Shown piece after piece: positions 1 through 6,872 of a DNA stretch of 14,789 nt; the first letter of the stretch is position 1, and the number at the start of each line of letters is the position of its first letter. The notes beneath the pieces are model-generated. The model was not told the origin of the DNA. It did no database searches and saw only the letters and a program-made list of their open reading frames with translations. This DNA comes from an uncultured Clostridia bacterium (lineage in GTDB: Bacteria > Bacillota > Dehalobacteriia > UBA4068 > JAAVYR01): NCBI GenBank assembly GCA_946562005.1, contig CAMNVD010000023.1, positions 1-14,789 of the forward strand, written 5' to 3'. The translations under genes were made by a program, and so were the position numbers.

Positions 1-1925
1 TTGGGAATAAACACCTTGCGTATCTGTCGTACCATTTCCATGCGAACAGGTTTTTTTTGCAGATTCGGCTCAGTAGAAGATAACCGTCCAGTCGCTGTCA
101 CCATCTGGTTAAAGGAGGTGTGCAAATAGCCACTGACAGGAGATACGGCCTCCTGTAGACCAATCGCATAGGTAGAGTTGAGCTTGGCATAGGCACGATA
201 GTCTAAGATTTTCTCAATGATGGGATGTTCCTCTATGAGCTGCTCCAGCACTTCCCCGTCAGTAGAAAAACCCGTTTTCGTTTTCTTAATAGGAGTGAGC
301 CCCAAATCTCCAAATAAAATTTCCTGTAATTGCTTTGGTGAGTTAATATTAAACTCTTTTCCTGCCAACTGATAAATGTCTTTCGCTAAAATATCGATTT
401 CTTTTGATAGCCGCTGAGAAAACTCGGACAACTGCCACTTGTCTACTTTCACGCCGTTTAATTCCATCTGCGCCAAAATGATACTAAGAGGCAGTTCGAT
501 TTCCCTATAAAGAGCCAGCATAGCATCTTGTTCTAACTTCTCTAAAAGCATAGGCAAAAGAGTCAATATCAATCCGCAGCCTTGAGCTGCCTTTAAGGCC
601 AGATTTTCCTCTTCTTTTACCATACCCACATATTTTCCGGCGATTTCCTGGATGCCATACTTTCCAGAAGTAGGATTCAAAAGATAAGCAGCCAAAGCCA
701 CATCTTCCGCTATGCCATTGAGCTGGATACCGTTTTGGTTCAACGCAACAACAGCCTCTTTGCCATCTGCCACATACTTTTTGATGGCGCTATCTGCAAG
801 AATATCCGCTAAAGCCATTAGTTTTTCTTTTTCTAGCCAACCATTAACCACAAAGCCAACTGCTTCCGTATCCCAGCCAATGCCCACAGCCAACACATCA
901 CCAGCAAGGGCGCGTCCCTGCAAAGATAAGGTAAGCGCCATAGCACCCTTGGCCTTTATTTTTTTTGCAGCAGCCTGGATTTCTTCTACTGTGAATATTT
1001 CCCGATAAGGAAACGACCAAGATTCCAATGCCTGCTCCGCAAAGACATCTCCACTGTCTATCACCTTTTCCTGCAATGTTTTTAAAAGAGAATGAAACTC
1101 TAACCGCTGATAAAGAGAAACTAATTTCTCATAATTCGGCTGACAATAGGCAAATAAATCTTTGCTCTTTTCCATTGGCACTTCACAAAGAATGGTAGCT
1201 AACTCCCGAGAGAGATAAGCAGTCTCTTTTCCATCTATTAACTTCGCCTTGAGCTTTTCTGGTTTTACTTCTTCAATACGAGCATAGACACTATCTAAAT
1301 CTCCAAATTCATGTAACAGCTTAGTTGCCGTTTTTTCCCCGATGCCAGCTACCCCAGGAATATTATCAGAGCTATCGCCCATCAATGCTTTCATATCAAT
1401 AATCTGAACAGGCGAAAGGGTATATTGCTCCATAAGCGCCGCTGCATCATAGGAGCGGATATCTGTAATACCCTTTTTGGTTAGATATACAGTAGTGTTT
1501 TCATTGATCAGCTGGAGCAAGTCCCGGTCCCCGGTAAGGATATGATTCTCCATATGCTCTGTCTTTCCCCAAGCTGCCAAGGTCCCTAAGATATCGTCGC
1601 CTTCATAGCCATCCAACTCTTCCCAATGGATACAAAGTGCATCTAGAGCTTCCTTCACCAGCTGAAATTGGGGTTTTAGTTCAGAAGGCGTTTCTTTCCG
1701 AGTACCCTTATAGTCTGCATATTTTTCCGTGCGAAAGGTATGACGACTTTTATCAAAGGTGACACAGAGATAATCCGGCCGTTCTTGGTCAATAATCTTA
1801 TTAAGCATCATGATAAAACCATATACGGCATTGGTATATTCTCCATTTTGGGTCGTCAGCACCGGTAGCGCATAAAAAGCCCGGTGCAAAAGACTGCTGC
1901 CATCTACCAAAAGAAATTTATCCAT
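1..1925 (-). CDS. polA: DNA polymerase I, 3' end cut by window edge
   Basis: DNA-dependent DNA polymerase of family A, used in Okazaki-fragment processing and repair. I translated 641 codons by hand; the rest of the polymerase domain lies beyond position 1. The N-terminus (DGSSLLHRAFYALP, residues 9-22) and the later GDSSDNIPGV motif mark the 5'-3' exonuclease/FEN domain (about residues 1-290). The middle domain occupies the place of the 3'-5' proofreading exonuclease, but the usual FDTET motif is replaced by ALTLS near residue 331, so both metal-binding acids are gone, as in Bacillus Pol I. The polymerase domain starts near residue 470 and includes TATGRLSSTEPNLQ. After that motif the usual NIP is KKP (residues 624-626), which is odd. 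ATG at 1925 has an AAGGA site 9 nt upstream and its own promoter at 1973-2002. Confidence 0.97.
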   Translation of the reverse strand, partial: MDKFLLVDGSSLLHRAFYALPVLTTQNGEYTNAVYGFIMMLNKIIDQERPDYLCVTFDKSRHTFRTEKYADYKGTRKETPSELKPQFQLVKEALDALCIHWEELDGYEGDDILGTLAAWGKTEHMENHILTGDRDLLQLINENTTVYLTKKGITDIRSYDAAALMEQYTLSPVQIIDMKALMGDSSDNIPGVAGIGEKTATKLLHEFGDLDSVYARIEEVKPEKLKAKLIDGKETAYLSRELATILCEVPMEKSKDLFAYCQPNYEKLVSLYQRLEFHSLLKTLQEKVIDSGDVFAEQALESWSFPYREIFTVEEIQAAAKKIKAKGAMALTLSLQGRALAGDVLAVGIGWDTEAVGFVVNGWLEKEKLMALADILADSAIKKYVADGKEAVVALNQNGIQLNGIAEDVALAAYLLNPTSGKYGIQEIAGKYVGMVKEEENLALKAAQGCGLILTLLPMLLEKLEQDAMLALYREIELPLSIILAQMELNGVKVDKWQLSEFSQRLSKEIDILAKDIYQLAGKEFNINSPKQLQEILFGDLGLTPIKKTKTGFSTDGEVLEQLIEEHPIIEKILDYRAYAKLNSTYAIGLQEAVSPVSGYLHTSFNQMVTATGRLSSTEPNLQKKPVRMEMVRQIRKVFIP

Positions 1926-1972
1926 TTAATTTCATCCTTTTATTTTTTAATCTCACCGAAATCTATTATTTT

Positions 1973-2002
1973 ATTATACTTGATTTCACCTATCCTTATC
2001 AA
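1973..2002 (-). promoter_or_regulatory. polA promoter, sigma-A type
   Basis: On the minus strand, TTGATA (2002-1997) and a perfect TATAAT (1978-1973) are 18 bp apart. The promoter sits right after the terminator of the anti-sigma gene and about 50 bp before the polA start, so polA is likely transcribed separately from the sigma/anti-sigma pair. Confidence 0.65.
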
Positions 2003-2004
2003 TA

Positions 2005-2035
2005 AAAAATGAGCCTATTTTTCAGGCTCATTTTT
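2005..2035 (-). terminator. Intrinsic terminator of sigma/anti-sigma operon
   Basis: Perfect 12-bp inverted repeat (2005-2016 and 2024-2035, core TGAGCCT/AGGCTCA) with a 7-nt loop and T run. The upstream arm contains the last codons of the anti-sigma gene, and its TAG stop (2017-2015) overlaps the arm and loop, so the hairpin is partly coding. polA starts only 80 bp further on. Confidence 0.85.
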
Positions 2036-3571
2036 ACGAGGAACGGCTGCCGCCGGCTTCCGTAATAACTTATGCATCACTAAATAAAAGAGAATAGATA
2101 AAATCAGGACCACTGCAAATATCTCAAACATAAAGCCAAAACCCACTAATAAATTATCCGGGAACGACTTGCAAAAACCAAGAAAAGACTGAAATCCTAA
2201 ACGAAATTTATCACCAAGGGTAGCACTTTCCATCCCCGCCATAGGGTCAGAAGCAATATTTACCACAATGGTAGAATATTTGCGTTGTTGAGAAATTTTC
2301 TCTAAGTTGGCAATAATGGTTTCGATTTCTACGGTGACTTTTTCCAGCTCTTGCTCTAAAGCACGAATCGTCTCCACATCTTCTGCTTCTGCAATGAGCC
2401 GCAATAAAGATTGCTCCAACGCCCGCTGCCGTGTAAGACGCCCCTGTGCATCATAATAAGCCTCTGACAAATCCACCCGATTAACAGACCGGGCTGTCAC
2501 TTCACCAAAGTCCGCTATTTCATCCATAGCAGCATCTAGATGCTCACTCTTCACACAAATAGCCAAACGGATGTTTTCCTCGTTTTCCTCTGTAATCACA
2601 GCCGATTCATCCACATAACCTTCATAACGGCTAGCTACAGACACTACTTGCTCTCTAATAGCGTTAACATCTTCTGCCACCAACGCCATATAACCATTAT
2701 ATACTTCTCGGTTAGAGGCATTTTGCGCTACGGCCATTTGCCTAGCAGCCTTGGTTTGCAGCTGACTATTTTGTGTGCTTCGTACTTCCTGTTTTAAAGG
2801 CGGCATTTCCACTGATACATTTTCTGGACTATCTTCCTCGGATACAGTGCCGCTCTCAAATGCAGACACAACAACCGACGCCTGATTAGCGTCGCCACCG
2901 AATGCGCTATCGCCTTCTCCAGAAATGATTTGGCTTTTCATTTCATATGGGTTATCCATGATATATGGCTCCACAGCGCTACCATCACGGCTGGAAGAGA
3001 CAATCCCATCATCGCGAATAACATTGCTAGCGCTCAATCCGGGGAAGATACCGCCATCATATTGTTGGCCATTAGCTACTGCCGTTGTTTTTTTCGTTGC
3101 AGCGCTTTCCCGATACGCCTGCTCTCCATCAACAGTTTCTTGGTACAGACCGTTCTGGACAAAATGGTCATAACCGGTATTGATATGTCCGCCAATTACA
3201 CTGACAGAAAAACACAATAACACCGTAGCCGCAATCCCCACAAACCGCCGGGATTGAAACCAATATTTGTTCCGGGGGATTTTTAGGGACCCGACCCCAG
3301 TAGCAGCTTTTTCCACTGAGGTATCAGGAGATTTATCAGCAGCAAGCTCTGCTGCCAAACGAGCCCGGAAATCTTCACAAAAGCCAGTGGGGAGAGGAAG
3401 GTCCGACATCTCCCGCAGGGAAGTAACAATCCACTCCAGCTCTGCTAATTCTTGGCGACAGTCTGCACACTGAACAATATGATGTTCTACTGCTTGTTTT
3501 TCTATCTCAGAACAAACATCATCCACATAGCTAGACAATAACGCTTTAATTTCATCATTACCGCAAGACAT
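2015..3571 (-). CDS. Membrane anti-sigma factor, zf-HC2 plus DUF4349-like domain
   Basis: Likely anti-sigma factor for the ECF sigma encoded just upstream. Numbered from the upstream ATG at 3577, the N-terminus has an H33-x3-C37-x2-C40 zinc-finger motif of the anti-sigma (ZAS/zf-HC2) type. A single membrane segment follows at about 112-130, then a long low-complexity linker. The C-terminal part (about 290-445) looks like DUF4349 with a Glu-rich coiled coil (about 385-440). A second membrane segment (about 478-500) ends in a basic tail, which by the positive-inside rule would be cytoplasmic. The zinc finger would hold the sigma factor inside while the coiled-coil domain sits outside as sensor. 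Two starts are possible: ATG 3577 overlaps the sigma stop (ATGA) but is only 2 nt from AGGAGG; ATG 3571 is 8 nt from it and is preferred. The domain names rest on pattern recognition. Confidence 0.85.
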   Translation of the reverse strand: MSCGNDEIKALLSSYVDDVCSEIEKQAVEHHIVQCADCRQELAELEWIVTSLREMSDLPLPTGFCEDFRARLAAELAADKSPDTSVEKAATGVGSLKIPRNKYWFQSRRFVGIAATVLLCFSVSVIGGHINTGYDHFVQNGLYQETVDGEQAYRESAATKKTTAVANGQQYDGGIFPGLSASNVIRDDGIVSSSRDGSAVEPYIMDNPYEMKSQIISGEGDSAFGGDANQASVVVSAFESGTVSEEDSPENVSVEMPPLKQEVRSTQNSQLQTKAARQMAVAQNASNREVYNGYMALVAEDVNAIREQVVSVASRYEGYVDESAVITEENEENIRLAICVKSEHLDAAMDEIADFGEVTARSVNRVDLSEAYYDAQGRLTRQRALEQSLLRLIAEAEDVETIRALEQELEKVTVEIETIIANLEKISQQRKYSTIVVNIASDPMAGMESATLGDKFRLGFQSFLGFCKSFPDNLLVGFGFMFEIFAVVLILSILFYLVMHKLLRKPAAAVPRKNEPEK

Positions 3572-3573
3572 CC

Positions 3574-4200
3574 TCATCCCCTCCTTTCATTTTTTAGACG
3601 GAGACGCATACATTCTTGTTCCCGGTCTTTTAAAATACTTTCTCGTAAATATTTTCTAGCCCGATTTAAGCGGGATTTTACCGTACCTAACGATATGTTT
3701 AGTGCTTGGCTGATTTCCTCATAGGACAGCTCCATTTGCTCCCGCATCACCACCACCATACGATAATCAGGAGAAAGTCCCGCTATAAATTTTTCTAAAT
3801 AATCCTTCAATTCCTGTTGTTCATATTGTTCTTCCGGCAACGGTGCGTCATCTGCCAACTGAGGATACAAAGATTCATTTTCTTCGCTAATAGGCTCGTC
3901 CAGGCTTTGGGTAAAAAGATGTCCTCGTTTTCTCAGCGCATCTTTACATAAGTTTACCGTAATACGATAAATCCATGTGCTGAGAGAAGAATCCCCTTTA
4001 AAACTAGCTAGAGACCGATAGATGCGAATCAAAGTTTCTTGGGCAACGTCTGCTGCGTCTTCCCCATTCTCTAATATACGAAAGGCAACTGTATATATTT
4101 TCTGTTGATGGGCGCCGACAATCTGTTCAAAAGCCGCCATATCCCCAGCTTTTGCTTTTTCTACCAATGCTAATTCCTTTTCGATTCCGCAAGAAGGCAT
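3574..4200 (-). CDS. ECF-type RNA polymerase sigma factor, SigW-like
   Basis: Group 4 sigma factor of 208 aa that directs RNA polymerase to a stress regulon. Region 2 (about residues 20-90) includes the DVAQETLIRIYRSL helix and the FKGDSSLSTWIYRI stretch that binds core and the -10 element. An acidic linker (about 100-130) joins it to region 4 (about 140-190), with LSYEEISQALNISLGTVKSR as the helix-turn-helix that reads the -35 element. ATG at 4200 is preceded by a G-rich ribosome binding site. The gene sits immediately before its presumed anti-sigma factor, as is usual for such pairs. It has a housekeeping-type promoter at 4233-4259; I see no clear self-recognised ECF promoter. Confidence 0.95.
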   Translation of the reverse strand: MPSCGIEKELALVEKAKAGDMAAFEQIVGAHQQKIYTVAFRILENGEDAADVAQETLIRIYRSLASFKGDSSLSTWIYRITVNLCKDALRKRGHLFTQSLDEPISEENESLYPQLADDAPLPEEQYEQQELKDYLEKFIAGLSPDYRMVVVMREQMELSYEEISQALNISLGTVKSRLNRARKYLRESILKDREQECMRLRLKNERRG

Positions 4201-4232
4201 CTTTTCCCCCCCTTTCCGACATACTTAGAATC

Positions 4233-4259
4233 ATTATACAACAATTCTTTTAAAAACAA
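4233..4259 (-). promoter_or_regulatory. Promoter of sigma/anti-sigma operon
   Basis: Perfect TATAAT on the minus strand (4238-4233), with TTGTTT (4259-4254) 15 bp upstream, which is shorter than the 17-bp optimum. It lies about 33 bp before the sigma-factor start. Confidence 0.5.
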
Positions 4260-4409
4260 CATTCCCTAAAGAATTTTTTTGTTCCAAAATTTTCTAATAT
4301 ACATTTATTGTCTCTCATTTAATGTCTCTCTGCGTCTCTTTTATTATCACCTTGTGCATGGCAAGAAATCTTTTACCGTAAAATCTTTTTCATAATTTCA
4401 AAAAAATAC
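4260..4409. other. AT-rich intergenic region with short repeats
   Basis: Non-coding spacer between the divergent sigma-factor and tRNA promoters. It holds three GTCTCT units (4310-4315, 4324-4329, 4334-4339) and a perfect 6-1-6 inverted repeat, TTTTACCGTAAAA (4371-4383). The palindrome lies 27 bp upstream of the tRNA -35 box. I see no gene here. Confidence 0.5.
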
Positions 4410-4438
4410 TTGCAAAATTATTTTGTTTATTGTAGAAT
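4410..4438 (+). promoter_or_regulatory. tRNA-Leu promoter
   Basis: TTGCAA (4410-4415), 17-bp spacer, TAGAAT (4433-4438). The predicted start near 4445 gives a leader of about 28 nt before the mature tRNA 5' end. Confidence 0.7.
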
Positions 4439-4472
4439 AGACCATGCAATTGAGGATTAACTGTGTGAATAT

Positions 4473-4559
4473 GCCGAAGTGGTGGAATTGGCAGACGCGT
4501 CGGACTCAAAATCCGATCCAGGTTGCTGGGTGTGGGTTCAAGTCCCACCTTCGGCACCA
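4473..4559 (+). tRNA. tRNA-Leu, anticodon CAA
   Basis: An 87-nt class II tRNA with encoded CCA. The acceptor stem GCCGAAG (4473-4479) pairs perfectly with CTTCGGC (4549-4555), followed by discriminator A and CCA (4557-4559). The anticodon stem TCGGA/TCCGA holds loop CTCAAAA with CAA at 4507-4509, which reads UUG leucine codons. A variable arm of class II type follows, and the T arm is GTGGG-TTCAAGT-CCCAC (4532-4548). It has its own promoter and terminator, so it is a single-gene unit. Confidence 0.97.
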
Positions 4560-4562
4560 GCA

Positions 4563-4599
4563 AAAAAGGGCTGAGCACGAAATGTGCTTAGCCCTTTTT
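4563..4599 (+). terminator. Intrinsic terminator of tRNA-Leu
   Basis: 11-bp GC-rich stem (4568-4578 with 4584-4594, one G-T pair), 5-nt loop, flanked by A5 and T5 that extend the stem and give the U tract. It starts 4 nt after the tRNA CCA. Confidence 0.92.
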
Positions 4600-4608
4600 A
4601 TTTATGAT

Positions 4609-4637
4609 TTGCAATCAATCTGGGAACTCTCTATAAT
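4609..4637 (+). promoter_or_regulatory. Promoter of the two-component operon
   Basis: TTGCAA (4609-4614), 17-bp spacer, perfect TATAAT (4632-4637), 37 bp before the response-regulator ATG. Its -35 box is the same as that of the neighbouring tRNA promoter. There are no TTAAG boxes here, so autoregulation through the motif at 6818 is not evident. Confidence 0.75.
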
Positions 4638-4673
4638 AAAGAAAAAGAAAACCAAGGTAAAGCAGGTGGTACT

Positions 4674-5378
4674 ATGAACGAAGAAGGCAAAAACCGTATC
4701 CTAATCGCTGATGATAGCGAAGAAATCCGTGAAATCATCGAAATTCTTTTAACAGGAGAAGGCTATGAGGTGGTCACAGCTAAAAATGGACAGGAAGCCA
4801 TCGACCTGACAGACGATACCATCGATTTATTTATTTTAGACGTGGTCATGCCTGTGAAATCCGGCTTCCGTGCTTGTGTAGAAATCCGTAATAAAACCAC
4901 TGCTCCCATTTTGTTTTTAACTGCAAAAGCCCAAGATTCTGATAAAACCATGGGCTTCTCCTCTGGCGGTGATGATTATCTGGCTAAGCCATTTTCTTAT
5001 GCCGAGCTTATCTCCAGAGTAAAATCTCTCTTACGCCGTTATTTTGTCTATCAAGGAAAAGCCCCCATCACCTGTAGCACCAAGCTTTCAGCTGGAGATT
5101 TAACCCTAGATACCAACACCAAGCAAGTCTACCTCAAGGAGAAAGAAATCTTCCTCACAGACATAGAATATCAAATGCTCTCCCTCCTGCTCCGGAATAG
5201 GAAAAAAGTATTTTCCGCTGCCGACCTTTACGAACAAATCTGGCAGGAGCCATATTTTTATTCAGCTAACAATACTGTTATGGTGCACATCCGAAATTTG
5301 CGCAAAAAAATAGAATCAGACCCGCAAAACCCACTGTATCTAAAAACGGTCTGGGGAAAGGGGTATTACATTGACTAG
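4674..5378 (+). CDS. OmpR/VanR-family response regulator
   Basis: DNA-binding output half of a two-component system, 234 aa, cytoplasmic. The receiver domain (about 8-122) has the acidic pair D13/D14, phospho-acceptor D56 in FILDVVMP, T83 and K105 in LAKPF. The C-terminal winged-helix domain (about 137-234) includes the recognition-helix region NTVMVHIRNLRKKIE and the terminal hairpin VWGKGYYID. Proteins of this family bind as dimers to direct repeats spaced about 10-11 bp; such repeats occur at 6818-6857, before the next operon. ATG 4674 has AGGTGG upstream. The stop overlaps the kinase start by 8 nt, so the two are translationally coupled. Confidence 0.96.
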   Translation: MNEEGKNRILIADDSEEIREIIEILLTGEGYEVVTAKNGQEAIDLTDDTIDLFILDVVMPVKSGFRACVEIRNKTTAPILFLTAKAQDSDKTMGFSSGGDDYLAKPFSYAELISRVKSLLRRYFVYQGKAPITCSTKLSAGDLTLDTNTKQVYLKEKEIFLTDIEYQMLSLLLRNRKKVFSAADLYEQIWQEPYFYSANNTVMVHIRNLRKKIESDPQNPLYLKTVWGKGYYID

Positions 5379-6744
5379 TATCCAGGACTTTTTCGCTTCT
5401 AGAAAAGAGATTTATTCTAAGCTGGGACTGACCATTGTCCTCTACCTCTTTATCTCATTTGCCATTGCAGCAGTGCTAGGCGTCATCACATACTTGATTA
5501 CAGAAAGCGCTGTCATCTCTATCACCCGCAATGAGACATACTTTAATCAGGAAATCAATGATACCATTGCCGACCTGCAAAACTATATTACCGTCAATGA
5601 AATCTCCGCTGACAACCAGGAAGCCATCTCTGCCTGGAATGACGCTTATTGGTATGTAATGATACGCATTTATAACCAGGACGGCATTATTTACGACTCT
5701 TTATTTTACCAACCCTCCATTTATGAAGATAATCAGTCCTCAGCCCCAGAAATCATCTTCTCTGACGGATTAGATTACAAATACGGTTATGATATTACTT
5801 TTACCGATACCAAAGGAAAAGTGATTATCACCGCCCTTTTCCAGATGCGTTATGAGCTTGTTATCAAGTATGGCTGTTATATATTTACCTTTGTTGTTTG
5901 CATCCTTATCTTTATGACGCTCCTAAAGAAAAAAATCCGTTATATTAACCTGATTGAAAAAGGTATCAAAATCATCGAAAGCGGCGGCTTAAAATACCGC
6001 ATTCCTTTACAAGATGACGACGAACTAACTTCTCTTGCTATCAGTATCAATGATATGAGCCGTGCGATGCAGGAACGGCTAGAATGGGAAGAAAAAGCCA
6101 AAAAAGAAAACTATGATATGATTACGGCTATCTCCCACGATATCCGCACGCCGCTCACTTCCGTCATCTGCTATCTGGACTTATTAACAGATGGCAAATA
6201 TGACAGCCCAGAAATGCTTGGTACCTATCTGGAAAATGCCAAAAACAAAGCTTATCAAATCAAAGGCCTAGCAGACAATCTCTTTGAGCATTCCTTAGTC
6301 ACCAATGAAGAAATCCCTTTTAAATACGAACTAGTAAACGGCAATGAACTTATGGCGCAGTTTATCTCTGACTGCATTTATGTATTAGAGGAAAAGGGCT
6401 TTACTGTAGAATATGAGGATAAAACCACTGTATCTTATACCCTTTCTGTAGATGTGCAGCAGCTAGGCAGAGTATTTGATAATCTCTGCTCCAACATTAT
6501 GAAATATGCAGATAAAGCGCAACCTGTTTCTTTTTCTACAAAAATCATCGGCCCGGAAATCATGCTAACCCAAGGCAATCAAATTGCAACAGAAACAGGA
6601 GGACAAGATAGCTCTGGTATCGGCATCCAGACCTGTAAAAAGATATTAGCCCGCCATGAAGGAAGCCTTACCATCACCAAAACCCAGAAATATTTTTCTA
6701 TCCTTATTACCCTGCCCATGCAGGAGTCTGTAACCAAAGCATAA
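5371..6744 (+). CDS. Membrane sensor histidine kinase, VanS-like
   Basis: Partner kinase of the preceding regulator, 457 aa. Membrane segments at about 19-43 and 166-185 enclose an extracytoplasmic domain of roughly 120 residues rich in Asp and Glu. A HAMP-like linker (about 186-238) leads to the dimerisation helix with phospho-acceptor H256 in AISHDIRTPLTS. The ATP-binding domain has an N box (RVFDNLCSNIMKYAD, 367-381) and a G2-like SSGIGIQTCKKI (414-425). The usual DxGxG G1 motif is not recognisable: the stretch around 398-413 reads LTQGNQIATETGG. This degenerate form resembles a known group of clostridial VanS-like kinases, so activity is still likely. TTG start at 5371, with a GGGG-rich site 7 nt upstream, inside the end of the regulator gene. 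The kinase is followed by a strong terminator. Confidence 0.94.
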   Translation: MTSIQDFFASRKEIYSKLGLTIVLYLFISFAIAAVLGVITYLITESAVISITRNETYFNQEINDTIADLQNYITVNEISADNQEAISAWNDAYWYVMIRIYNQDGIIYDSLFYQPSIYEDNQSSAPEIIFSDGLDYKYGYDITFTDTKGKVIITALFQMRYELVIKYGCYIFTFVVCILIFMTLLKKKIRYINLIEKGIKIIESGGLKYRIPLQDDDELTSLAISINDMSRAMQERLEWEEKAKKENYDMITAISHDIRTPLTSVICYLDLLTDGKYDSPEMLGTYLENAKNKAYQIKGLADNLFEHSLVTNEEIPFKYELVNGNELMAQFISDCIYVLEEKGFTVEYEDKTTVSYTLSVDVQQLGRVFDNLCSNIMKYADKAQPVSFSTKIIGPEIMLTQGNQIATETGGQDSSGIGIQTCKKILARHEGSLTITKTQKYFSILITLPMQESVTKA

Positions 6745-6778
6745 ATAAAACCATATCCATTTTAATGAATCCTTTTCT

Positions 6779-6805
6779 GAGCAGTCCTAGAGACTGCTCT
6801 TTTTT
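6779..6805 (+). terminator. Intrinsic terminator of the two-component operon
   Basis: 8-bp stem GAGCAGTC/GACTGCTC (6779-6786, 6792-6799), 5-nt loop, then T6. It separates the kinase from the phased-box control region that begins 12 bp later. Confidence 0.92.
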
Positions 6806-6817
6806 ATACTTGCCGCT

Positions 6818-6857
6818 CTTAAGAAATCTTAAGAATTAACATAAGCCAAACTTAAGT
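6818..6857 (+). promoter_or_regulatory. Operator: four phased TTAAG boxes
   Basis: Hexamers TTAAGA (6819-6824), TTAAGA (6829-6834), ATAAGC (6841-6846) and TTAAGT (6852-6857) lie in the same orientation, separated by 4, 6 and 5 bp, so repeats recur every 10-12 bp on one face of the helix. This is the layout of OmpR/PhoB-class activator sites. It resembles the four-repeat array that I recall for Bacillus PhoP. The regulator encoded at 4674-5378 is the obvious candidate binder. Assignment is by inference. Confidence 0.6.
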
Positions 6858-6866
6858 TTTATCTAT

Positions 6867-6872
6867 TATGAT
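6867..6872 (+). promoter_or_regulatory. Candidate -10 of the glycolipid operon
   Basis: TATGAT lies 9 bp after the last TTAAG box. No TTGACA-like hexamer occurs 16-18 bp upstream; that place is occupied by the boxes, as expected for an activator-dependent promoter. The implied start near 6879 puts the boxes at about -61 to -22. Confidence 0.4.

Noticed and set aside
712..1008. 98-codon plus-strand open frame inside polA
   Set aside because: It lies wholly antisense to the well-recognised polA coding frame, has no ribosome binding site and resembles no protein family.
4262..4285. GGAAC on the minus strand as an autoregulatory ECF -35 for the sigma factor
   Set aside because: No CGT-type -10 follows at 16-17 bp; a perfect TATAAT closer to the gene is a better explanation.
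4444..4677. 77-codon plus-strand open frame across tRNA-Leu
   Set aside because: It runs through the tRNA and its terminator, which fully explain the sequence.
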